Assembly (NCBI RefSeq): GCF_014855495.1
Contig: NZ_JACYFJ010000004.1
Coordinates: 62,001-126,000 of the forward strand
Source: Euzebyella saccharophila
Lineage (GTDB): Bacteria > Bacteroidota > Bacteroidia > Flavobacteriales > Flavobacteriaceae
Direction: 5' to 3'
Length of the DNA: 64,000 bases
Shown here: positions 29,201 through 35,346 of the stretch, in pieces
How positions within the stretch are numbered: position 1 is the first letter of the stretch
Layout of the letters: each line of letters begins with the position of its first letter
Notes under the pieces: generated by a model
The model's database searches: none
The model's input: only the letters and a program-made list of their open reading frames with translations
What the model was told of the DNA's origin: nothing
Made by a program: the position numbers and the translations under genes

Positions 29201-29331
29201 GCATAATGGTCCGCAAAGAATAGGTGTATTAAAGCGTCATAGGTATATTCCAGTGTAAAGAATATACTGGACCCATGGAATGCAAGCCCTATAAATAAGG
29301 CTACCACCAACAATACGTTTGTTCCCTTCAT
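26245..29331 (-). CDS. Large polytopic membrane protein, GT-C/PTPS-related-like glycosyltransferase candidate
   Basis: This 1028-residue protein has about 10-12 membrane segments in residues 1-430, a soluble stretch (about 430-540), further membrane helices near 555 and 610, and a C-terminal soluble domain of about 390 residues with beta-rich repeats (about 640-1020). The first extracytoplasmic loop carries YTYDALIHLFFADHYANSW and DYRWYTGFTVQGYPP. An Asp/His pair in this loop is where GT-C lipid-linked sugar transferases hold their catalytic acid. It resembles the bacterial PTPS-related membrane family. It leads a three-gene operon with the lipoprotein and hydrolase and is probably the central polymer-processing or transfer protein. 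Confidence 0.75.
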   Translation of the reverse strand: MKGTNVLLVVALFIGLAFHGSSIFFTLEYTYDALIHLFFADHYANSWFEPWDYRWYTGFTVQGYPPLVHQLIGILSYIGGLKFGLFTVGLLAILLYVTGAYRFGLLMTGDKKVAGYTAILAVFSSTFIETLHIFGQLPSISALSILMHSLTEIYLWLKTGKRVYLFTSLSLIAVTVTSHHVTPIFGMVFFIFPLIGMVVMDVSRDKVNSYKELRFKVFWNSFRQLFWRIVSFGFFSLILIVTCILPYWINSKKNPITQVPIPHGSRDNFLEVTSSGLVFFMIPWGILLFLIPYLFYRFYSKRYLFFGLSMTMLTILGTGGTTPVPLMLLGETAFNILTLDRFTLWATIMALPIFGEFAFRMVEGDIKEKIQRRLGSVYHRILGGFIAGGVLFMVIFTMSLGYFRPSQPAKIKMLPIVNFLNQDQHDRWRYLPLGFGDQMAWLSAQTKAMTVDGNYHSARRLPELTTRAIERLENSKFRGVEGIGSLQQFLTVPEKYNLKYIFSNDKFYDPLLYFCGWQRLQQLENGIMVWEKLNVPPMPAILPKDDVPKWSKIMWGVIPILTVLVAFFINVQMLWYRVLKSKKLPLPDYFKYRVTYKGFPGFMIVINHIWAVIVLICLAFGMYKFYIHNASQRSPENVLTAYYNALDFKEFETAHSFLDKEKEVPIAQYMLEVSVTDGILSSYAKLDAMDITISEETEFGAKAIVDTDWVTPLERVKKIYHHDLVKRNGNWFIMPSYLDTDIPPDQLFSSNDTKFYNHGRRRITTQQTYHEDVLKQPVLEVLTAKLVKYNGQYSVIGEIQNVDNIPSDVVIKATLYNDANKELANYDAKYHMKHKLMPMESTSFKINFEGIAWSQTKDTIPPTFNPDEFTPVELEEQPTKFNLQCAGNVANTDLYKGLTVQSLHIGEQQIDGELYNSGIQEVTIPLLLISYYDENKELIWVDHQFVKDGVRVQRKQPFQYNLLNVDDVSTINSSLKNCFVNGLPNESIAEKVIPDRNQTHQWDQLQPLKGNSFDFVKLELNSYIGNPK

Positions 29332-29358
29332 TAAAAATGCATAATTGTAAGAAATAAC

Positions 29359-29384
29359 AACAATAATTAGATGAAATTATTGTT
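29359..29384. promoter_or_regulatory. Perfect 10-base inverted repeat between divergent exopolysaccharide genes (possible operator)
   Basis: AACAATAATT (29359-29368) and AATTATTGTT (29375-29384) are exact inverted copies around the 6-base centre AGATGA. The site is 28 bases upstream of the leftward GT-C-like start and 88 bases upstream of the rightward REC-GT2 start. It is suitably placed for a dimeric regulator of both. A terminator is unlikely in a divergent region. Confidence 0.45.
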
Positions 29385-29471
29385 ATACACTTGTAAAATT
29401 GACCTTTTCTAGTGATATAGCAAAACAAATCAATCACCGAAAAGAATATATAGGTCCCAAACCTTATAATT

Positions 29472-30611
29472 ATGAAAATACTAGCTATTGATGACCAGCA
29501 ACTGATATTGATGTCGGTTAAAAAAAGATTGACCGAGATAGGCTATCAAGTAGAAGTTGCAAATAATGGAGAAAAAGGAATCGAATTATTCGACGCCTTG
29601 GAACCGGACTTAGTATTGGTGGATATAAATATGCCCGGAATGTCTGGGTTGGGTGTGGTACAGCATATAAGACAGACCAAAAAATCCCAAACTCCCATAA
29701 TCATTATGTCAGGAAATACGGATGAAAAAGTAATTGTAGACGGTTTTGATTTGGGAATCAATGACTATATGAAAAAACCCGTGAGCCTGGATGAAATGTC
29801 CGCAAGGATTAAACGTATCATAGGAGCTCCTGAGATTACCGGTAATTCCAAGGTTTCTACAGATACACAAATGTTACAAAAGCATTGTGTGGGAGTGGTC
29901 ATTCCCTGTTATAATGAGGAAGAAAGGCTCTCTGGGGAGGAGTTCAAAAAATTTGCCCATCAAAACCTAGGATATCATCTATGTTTCGTGAACGATGGCA
30001 GTACTGATAATACCTTAGGTGTACTTCAAGAACTTCAAAAAGAAAACCCCAGTAATATAAGTGTATACAATTGTGAGAAAAATGGAGGAAAAGCCGAGGC
30101 TGTAAGACAGGGCGTCCTTCATATGGTCAAAGATGAACAGTTGGATTATATTGGTTATTTGGATGCTGACCTTTCAACGGATTTCAGGGACTTTGATGAT
30201 CTGGTAAAAACCTTGGAGAATTCCAACTTTAAAATAGTCAGTGGAAGCCGTATAAGCAGAATGGGAGCTAACATTACAAAGGAGTCTGCCCGTAAAATTA
30301 TAAGTATGACCATTAATATGATTATACAAAAGATTTTAGGCATGCCCTTTAAAGATACCCAATGCGGAGCCAAGATTATGGATCGAGAAATAGTTACACA
30401 AATGTTTCAAAAGAAATTTGTTACCAAATGGTTGTTTGACGTTGAAATATTTATGAGAATGCGCAGGTACTATGGTAAGGATGAAGCAAAAAGATTGATC
30501 TGTGAGCAACCCTTAAAACGTTGGATACACGCAGATGGTTCCAAGCTTTCCATGAAAGACTCCGTTAAGATTGTTGGGCAGTTAGCACAAATTGCCATCA
30601 AGTACAGATAA
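29472..30611 (+). CDS. Receiver-glycosyltransferase 2 fusion (REC-GT2)
   Basis: This 379-residue protein is one continuous frame with two complete domains. The receiver (1-118) has Asp7/Asp8 (IDD), phospho-acceptor Asp51 (LVDINMPGMSG), Ser80 (IIMS) and Lys102 (KKPV). The GT2 domain (about 138-345) has VVIPCYNEEERL, FVNDGSTDNT, the metal-binding DAD at 231-233 (GYLDADLS) and DTQCGAKIM, close to the DPM1/ALG5-like polyprenyl-phosphate glycosyltransferases. Phosphorylation at Asp51 could switch sugar transfer directly. No membrane helix is visible at the C-terminus. It is divergent from the GT-C operon; a GT2 that loads sugar on polyprenyl phosphate would feed a GT-C transferase. The domains are sure; the coupling is inferred. 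Confidence 0.92.
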   Translation: MKILAIDDQQLILMSVKKRLTEIGYQVEVANNGEKGIELFDALEPDLVLVDINMPGMSGLGVVQHIRQTKKSQTPIIIMSGNTDEKVIVDGFDLGINDYMKKPVSLDEMSARIKRIIGAPEITGNSKVSTDTQMLQKHCVGVVIPCYNEEERLSGEEFKKFAHQNLGYHLCFVNDGSTDNTLGVLQELQKENPSNISVYNCEKNGGKAEAVRQGVLHMVKDEQLDYIGYLDADLSTDFRDFDDLVKTLENSNFKIVSGSRISRMGANITKESARKIISMTINMIIQKILGMPFKDTQCGAKIMDREIVTQMFQKKFVTKWLFDVEIFMRMRRYYGKDEAKRLICEQPLKRWIHADGSKLSMKDSVKIVGQLAQIAIKYR

Positions 30612-30634
30612 AACAATTATTTTTTAAGAAATTG

Positions 30635-30679
30635 GGAAGTTAGTATCAAAGAAATTTGATTTTAACTTCCTTTTTTTTT
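30635..30679 (+). terminator. Terminator after REC-GT2
   Basis: Outer stem GGAAGTTA (30635-30642) / TAACTTCC (30663-30670) and inner stem ATCAAA / TTTGAT with loop GAAA (30651-30654) are followed by nine T residues. It lies 24 bases after the REC-GT2 stop. Confidence 0.85.
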
Positions 30680-30725
30680 AAGCCATTTTAAAGAATTAAA
30701 ACTTTCATAGAAAATCTATTTTGAT

Positions 30726-30733
30726 GATATTTG
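30726..30733 (+). promoter_or_regulatory. Candidate -7 box of the tRNA-Leu promoter
   Basis: GATATTTG followed by C differs from TAnnTTTG only in the first base and lies 40 bases before the tRNA. No good -33 TTTG is seen at the right distance (TTTC at 30703-30706 is the nearest). Confidence 0.35.
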
Positions 30734-30773
30734 CGGGCCCAAAGCAATCATTGCTTTACCGTTCTATTTTTCT

Positions 30774-30857
30774 GCGCACGTGGCGGAATTGGTAGACGCG
30801 CCAGCTTGAGGGGCTGGTGACCATTAGGTCGTGGAAGTTCGAGTCTTCTCGTGCGCA
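30774..30857 (+). tRNA. tRNA-Leu (anticodon GAG)
   Basis: An 84-base class II tRNA. Acceptor arms are GCGCACG (30774-30780) and CGTGCGC (30850-30856) with discriminator A. Anticodon stem CCAGC/GCTGG encloses loop TTGAGGG, giving anticodon GAG. A long variable arm and GTTCGAGTC in the T loop/stem are present. The 3' CCA is not encoded (CAA follows). The type and anticodon are read directly from the folding. Confidence 0.95.
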
Positions 30858-30858
30858 C

Positions 30859-30896
30859 AAAAAGCCATCTTTATTAAATGAAAGATGGCTTTTTTA
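30859..30896 (+). terminator. Terminator after tRNA-Leu
   Basis: AAAGCCATCTTT (30861-30872) and AAAGATGGCTTT (30881-30892) pair perfectly around ATTAAATG and run into a T tract. Confidence 0.88.
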
Positions 30897-30972
30897 CTAT
30901 CTTTTTTTAACTCATTTCAATAATCCGACTCTTTTTTTAACTATCTTTTAAGAAATCCTACCAATCAAAGGG

Positions 30973-31001
30973 TTGTACATTCAGATTAATTTATAAATTT
31001 G
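30973..31001 (+). promoter_or_regulatory. Strong candidate promoter of the CarH-like regulator/carotenoid operon
   Basis: TTG (30973-30975), an 18-base spacer and a perfect TAAATTTG (30994-31001) match the Bacteroidota consensus. Transcription would begin near 31008. This rules out the in-frame TTG at 30999 as a translation start and supports the ATG at 31023. Confidence 0.7.
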
Positions 31002-31022
31002 TTTAACAATATTTATAAAAAG

Positions 31023-31922
31023 ATGAACAACATAAAGAAACGGTTCAGCATACGAGATCTTGAAAACCTTTCGGGTATAAAAGCACACACCATTAGAATA
31101 TGGGAAAAAAGATATGAGCTGTTATCCCCCGAAAGAACGAGTACCAACATTAGAACCTATTCTTTAAGTAGCCTTCAGAAACTACTGAACATTACCCTTC
31201 TTTACAACCACGGCCATAAGATTTCTAAAATTGCCAAAATTCCAGAGCAGAACATACCTGACATGGTAAGGGAAATGGTGGCATCAAATAGCGTAAAAAG
31301 TCATAGCATAAACGCCTTTAAGCTATCCATGCTTCACTTTGACCAAGCTCTCTTTATGAAAACGTTTAATGACTTGAGTAAAGACAAGAGTTTTCATGAA
31401 ATATTTAAGGAAGTTTTTATTCCTCTTATGAACGAAATGGGTGTTTTATGGCAAACGGATACCATCTCCCCTGCCCATGAACACTTTATTACCAATTTGG
31501 TAAAACAAAAAATTGTGGTGAATACAGAGGCCTTTCAAACTTTGGAACCTCAACGAAATGACAAGGTATTTGTTCCCTACCTCCCAGATAACGAAATACA
31601 TGAAATAGGTCTGCTATACTTAAATTACGAGATTGTTAGAAGAGGTTACAGGTCAATTTATTTAGGGCAGTCCGTACCAATGGATAATTTGAACGAGGTA
31701 TTAAAATATTTTAACGGTGTACATTTCTTATCCTACTTTACCGTAGTTCCTACCAAAGATTATATAGAAAAATATATTGAGGACTTTCAAGCATTTGCCA
31801 GCAAATTTGAAAACCCTAAACTGTGGCTTTTAGGGCATCAAGTTCAATATCTAAAGAACAAACAACTACCAGAATTTGTGAGCACCTTCACCTCAATTGA
31901 CGAAGTGGTCAATCAACTATAA
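31023..31922 (+). CDS. CarH-like MerR-family regulator with B12-binding domain
   Basis: This 299-residue protein has an N-terminal MerR-type winged helix (FSIRDLENLSGIKAHTIRIWEKRYELL, about 8-75), a four-helix region (about 95-170) and a cobalamin-binding Rossmann domain (about 180-299). The CarH photoreceptor motifs are intact: Trp143-x9-Glu153-His154 (W-x9-EH) and the lower-ligand E-x-H-x-x-G with His193 (EIHEIG). CarH represses carotenoid genes in the dark with adenosylcobalamin and releases DNA in light. The three following genes are crtI, crtB and crtZ, as expected for its targets. The start at 31023 is preferred over a TTG at 30999 because the latter lies inside the promoter. Confidence 0.9.
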   Translation: MNNIKKRFSIRDLENLSGIKAHTIRIWEKRYELLSPERTSTNIRTYSLSSLQKLLNITLLYNHGHKISKIAKIPEQNIPDMVREMVASNSVKSHSINAFKLSMLHFDQALFMKTFNDLSKDKSFHEIFKEVFIPLMNEMGVLWQTDTISPAHEHFITNLVKQKIVVNTEAFQTLEPQRNDKVFVPYLPDNEIHEIGLLYLNYEIVRRGYRSIYLGQSVPMDNLNEVLKYFNGVHFLSYFTVVPTKDYIEKYIEDFQAFASKFENPKLWLLGHQVQYLKNKQLPEFVSTFTSIDEVVNQL

Positions 31923-31929
31923 TTTTACA

Positions 31930-33390
31930 ATGTCAAAAAAAATAATCGTCATAGGTTCAGGTTTTTCTTCGCTTTCCGCATCTTGTTATTTGGCAAAGGC
32001 CGGTTTTGAAGTTGCTATCTACGAAAAAAATTCTACTGTGGGTGGAAGAGCTAGACAGTTCAAAGAATCTGGATTTACTTTTGACATGGGTCCCAGTTGG
32101 TATTGGATGCCAGATATTTTTGATAAATTCTTTTCCGATTTTGACAAAAAAACATCCGATTACTATCAATTGGACAAACTTGATCCTGCTTACAAAATTT
32201 TCTTTACCGATGAGCAACTGACCATTGGAGATTCTCTGGATAAAATTTGTATGGAATTTGAGCGCATAGAACCAGGAAGTTCTGTTCATCTTAAAGAATT
32301 TATATCCAAAGCGGAAACCAATTATGACATAGCCATTAATAAGGTGGTACTTAGGCCCGGCCTCTCCCCTTTAGAACTTGTTACCCCTGAAACTATCATG
32401 CGCGTAGATCAGTTCTTTAAAACGATTAGCGGAGAAGTTAGAAAGAAATTTAAAAACCCAAAATTAGTCTCCACATTGGAGTTTCCTGTGTTGTTCTTAG
32501 GAGCTAAACCAAGTCAGACCCCGTCTTTCTATAGCTTTATGAATTATGCCGATTTTGGTTTGGGTACTTGGCATCCAAAAGGTGGAATGTATGAAATAAT
32601 CAGGGCCATGCATAATTTGGCCAAAGAATTGGGCGTAGAAATACATACGGACAGTCCGGTAGAAAAAATTACAACTATCAATGGTGTTTCTAACGGTATA
32701 GTTGTCAACGGAAACCAAATAGCGGCGGATGCTGTTTTAAGTGGAGCGGACTACCATCATTCTGAAAGTCTGTTAGCCCCCAACGAAAGACAATATTCAG
32801 AAACGTATTGGAAAGACAAGGTTTTTGCCCCTTCATCCCTGCTTTTTTATATAGGTTTCAATAAAAAGATTAACAATGTCGTGCATCACAACCTTTTCTT
32901 TGATACTGATTTTGAAAAGCATGCAAGAGAGATTTACGACAATCCTTCTTGGCCACAAGACCCATTGTTCTACGCCAACTTTCCTTCCGTATCGGACAAA
33001 TCAATGGCACCCGAAGGTTGTGAAACAGGATTCTTTCTTATTCCAATAGCCCCGGGATTGAAAGATAATGAGGAATTAAGGGACCAGTACTTTGATATTG
33101 TAATGGATCGTTTTGAAAGAATTACACGCCAAAGCGTTAGAGGTAATATGCTTTTCAAAAGGTCCTTTTGCGTTAATGATTTTCTAGGTGAATATAATTC
33201 GTATAAAGGCAATGCCTACGGTATGGCCAACACTCTCACCCAAACGGCTTTTTTACGCCCTAAACTTAGGAGCAGTAAAGTAAAAAACTTATTCTTTACC
33301 GGGCAATTAACGGTGCCCGGGCCGGGGGTCCCTCCCGCTTTGATTTCAGGAAAATTAGTTTCCGATTTAATTATGAAAAACCTTAAGTAA
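31930..33390 (+). CDS. crtI: Phytoene desaturase (CrtI)
   Basis: This 486-residue flavoprotein converts phytoene to lycopene by successive desaturations. The N-terminal dinucleotide motif IVIGSGFSSLSASCYLAKAG and the following YEKNSTVGGRARQF bind FAD. The C-terminal LFFTGQLTVPGPGVPPALIS is the carotenoid desaturase signature. The frame is open 33 bases further upstream inside the regulator gene, but ATG 31930 puts the Rossmann motif near the N-terminus, as normal. It follows the regulator by seven bases and precedes crtB by six. Confidence 0.96.
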   Translation: MSKKIIVIGSGFSSLSASCYLAKAGFEVAIYEKNSTVGGRARQFKESGFTFDMGPSWYWMPDIFDKFFSDFDKKTSDYYQLDKLDPAYKIFFTDEQLTIGDSLDKICMEFERIEPGSSVHLKEFISKAETNYDIAINKVVLRPGLSPLELVTPETIMRVDQFFKTISGEVRKKFKNPKLVSTLEFPVLFLGAKPSQTPSFYSFMNYADFGLGTWHPKGGMYEIIRAMHNLAKELGVEIHTDSPVEKITTINGVSNGIVVNGNQIAADAVLSGADYHHSESLLAPNERQYSETYWKDKVFAPSSLLFYIGFNKKINNVVHHNLFFDTDFEKHAREIYDNPSWPQDPLFYANFPSVSDKSMAPEGCETGFFLIPIAPGLKDNEELRDQYFDIVMDRFERITRQSVRGNMLFKRSFCVNDFLGEYNSYKGNAYGMANTLTQTAFLRPKLRSSKVKNLFFTGQLTVPGPGVPPALISGKLVSDLIMKNLK

Positions 33391-33396
33391 TAGATT

Positions 33397-34236
33397 ATGA
33401 AGGCATTATTTGATCAAGTTTCGTACAATTGTAGCAAGATTGTGACCAAATCCTACAGCACTTCCTTTGGTTTGGCAACTAAAATGTTGGCGCCTTCCAT
33501 TAGGGCAGATATTTACAACATTTATGGTTTTGTTCGTTTTGCGGACGAGATTGTAGATACCTTTCATGATTATGACAAAGAAGAACTTTTCAAGGAGTTT
33601 CAAAGGGATTTAGACAGGGCACTTGAACATAAGATTAGTTTAAACCCAATTTTAAATTCCTTCCAGCATACCTATCACAAATATCAAATACCTTATCACT
33701 TGGTTTCCTCCTTTATGAAAAGTATGCGTACGGACCTTTACAAAAACACTTACTTGACAGAAACCGAGTTTAAAGAGTACATTTATGGTTCTGCTGATGT
33801 TGTAGGTCTCATGTGCCTAAAGATATTTGTAAGAGGTAATGATGAAAAGTACCATGAATTAAAGGAGACCGCTATGGCTTTAGGTTCGGCATTTCAGAAG
33901 GTAAATTTCTTAAGGGACCTTAAGGCAGATTATGAGGAACTGAATAGAAGTTATTTTCCCAATACCAATTTTAAAGAATTGGACGAAGCCACCAAGGAAC
34001 TTATTGTGGAAGAAATAAAGGCAGATTTCGCTTTGGGCTATTCAGGTATAGTGAAATTGCCCGCAGAAGCCCAATTTGGGGTATATACAGCTTACAAGTA
34101 TTATTCCAGACTACTTAAAAAATTACAGAATACGCCACCATTGGAAATCAAAAATGTTAGAATACGTGTTCCCAACTATGAGAAATTTGGATTGTTGGCA
34201 CAGTCCTATGTAAACTATAAATTGAATTTGGTATAA
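33397..34236 (+). CDS. crtB: Phytoene synthase (CrtB)
   Basis: This 279-residue trans-isoprenyl diphosphate synthase joins two geranylgeranyl diphosphates into phytoene. The two Asp-rich Mg2+-binding motifs are visible: RFADEIVD (DxxxD, about 48-53) and LRDLKADYEE (about 170-180). YSTSFGLATKML near the N-terminus is also typical. It is in the crtI-crtB-crtZ operon and would work directly before CrtI. Confidence 0.96.
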   Translation: MKALFDQVSYNCSKIVTKSYSTSFGLATKMLAPSIRADIYNIYGFVRFADEIVDTFHDYDKEELFKEFQRDLDRALEHKISLNPILNSFQHTYHKYQIPYHLVSSFMKSMRTDLYKNTYLTETEFKEYIYGSADVVGLMCLKIFVRGNDEKYHELKETAMALGSAFQKVNFLRDLKADYEELNRSYFPNTNFKELDEATKELIVEEIKADFALGYSGIVKLPAEAQFGVYTAYKYYSRLLKKLQNTPPLEIKNVRIRVPNYEKFGLLAQSYVNYKLNLV

Positions 34237-34237
34237 T

Positions 34238-34699
34238 ATGAAGTTTTTAATTTGGATGCTGATTTTTCTCGGTACTTTCTGCTTTATGGAATTTATGGCA
34301 TGGTTTACCCATAAATATATCATGCATGGCTTTCTATGGAGTCTACATAGGGACCACCACAAAAAGGACCACGATTCTTGGTTTGAACGCAACGATGCCT
34401 TTTTTATATTTTATGCCATTGTAAGCATGGTTTTGTTTTACCTGGGTGCGCAAACATCATTTTGGTATGGTTGGCCTTTAGGGTTTGGTATCCTAGCTTA
34501 TGGCATTGCCTATTTTTTGGTGCATGACATCTTTATCCATCAAAGATTTAAAATGTTTAGAAAAGCTGATCATTGGTACGCTAAGGGAGTAAGGAGAGCA
34601 CATAAAATGCACCACAAACATATTGGAAAAGAAGATGGAGAATGCTTCGGTATGCTATTCGTTCCTTTCAAGTATTTTAAGAACGCCAAAAGTAGCTGA
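34238..34699 (+). CDS. crtZ: Beta-carotene hydroxylase (CrtZ)
   Basis: This 153-residue membrane di-iron hydroxylase has the four His clusters of the family: HKYIMHG, HRDHHKKDH, HDIFIHQR and HKMHHKH. Hydrophobic segments lie at about 3-22 and 50-95. It adds hydroxyls to the beta rings of beta-carotene to give zeaxanthin, the usual yellow pigment of marine flavobacteria. It starts one base after crtB. The lycopene cyclase needed between CrtI and CrtZ is not in this window. Confidence 0.95.
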   Translation: MKFLIWMLIFLGTFCFMEFMAWFTHKYIMHGFLWSLHRDHHKKDHDSWFERNDAFFIFYAIVSMVLFYLGAQTSFWYGWPLGFGILAYGIAYFLVHDIFIHQRFKMFRKADHWYAKGVRRAHKMHHKHIGKEDGECFGMLFVPFKYFKNAKSS

Positions 34700-34703
34700 T
34701 TAA

Positions 34704-35255
34704 TTAATTACCAATCGCATCTAGGATTTCCTTAATTTTATCATTATACCAATCCTTAGAGTCCCTTGACTTCACCCAAATAGAACCTTTTGAGTCAATA
34801 ATATAGGTTCCAGATGGTTCCAATATTTCAACCGGCGCAGGCTCTCCAACAATTCTATAGGTAAAAGGAAAGGTATATTTGTTCTTTCCCAAAAATTCTT
34901 CCACAGGCTCGCGCTCTTCGTTGGTAATAATATAGAAATCCACTTTTCCCTTATATTCATCGTACAGTCTTTGTATGTCATCCAATTCAGAAGAACTGGG
35001 CAAATGCCATGACGCCCAAAAATGAATGAATAACGGCTTCCCTTCCGATGTCCTTAAATTAAAATAATCCCAATCTGCGTCCTTTAGTCTCCAATCATAT
35101 TCTTGCATCTTGGTTCTATCCGCCTGTGGTATAAGCTCAGGGGAAGGTGCAAAAACTTGCATTAATTTTTTCTTGGACCAATACCCTACAGGTGTAATAA
35201 AAAAGGATAGGATGAATACAATTAGTAGAAGCGTAAGTACAGTTTTTCTTTTCAT
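34704..35255 (-). CDS. TlpA/thioredoxin-like anchored protein lacking the redox cysteines
   Basis: This 183-residue protein has an N-terminal signal anchor (about 4-24) and a thioredoxin-like domain (about 60-183). The active-site region reads FIHFWASWHLPSSSELDD, where TlpA proteins have FWATWCxPC. His84 and Ser87 occupy the two Cys positions, so thiol-disulfide exchange is not possible. The downstream IDSKGSIW and the remaining fold are conserved, so it is not simply decayed. It is convergent with crtZ, with a 4-base gap. Likely a thioredoxin-fold protein with a binding or structural role. Confidence 0.85.
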   Translation of the reverse strand: MKRKTVLTLLLIVFILSFFITPVGYWSKKKLMQVFAPSPELIPQADRTKMQEYDWRLKDADWDYFNLRTSEGKPLFIHFWASWHLPSSSELDDIQRLYDEYKGKVDFYIITNEEREPVEEFLGKNKYTFPFTYRIVGEPAPVEILEPSGTYIIDSKGSIWVKSRDSKDWYNDKIKEILDAIGN

Positions 35256-35293
35256 GAAGTTATCTTGACACTTTTATACAAGCGTTCCAAAAC

Positions 35294-35325
35294 TAAAAAA
35301 CTCCCGTTTAAAGCGGGAGTTTTTC
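35294..35325 (-). terminator. Terminator downstream of aconitase
   Basis: Stem ACTCCCG (35300-35306) / CGGGAGT (35314-35320), flanked by A and T runs on both sides, lies about 25 bases beyond the aconitase stop. It can also function in the opposite direction. Confidence 0.8.
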
Positions 35326-35346
35326 TATCGATTATTATAACAGCGA

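Noticed and set aside
30999-31022. Upstream TTG start for the CarH-like regulator
   Set aside because: It lies inside the -7 box at 30994-31001, so it would not be on the transcript; ATG 31023 gives the normal MerR N-terminus.
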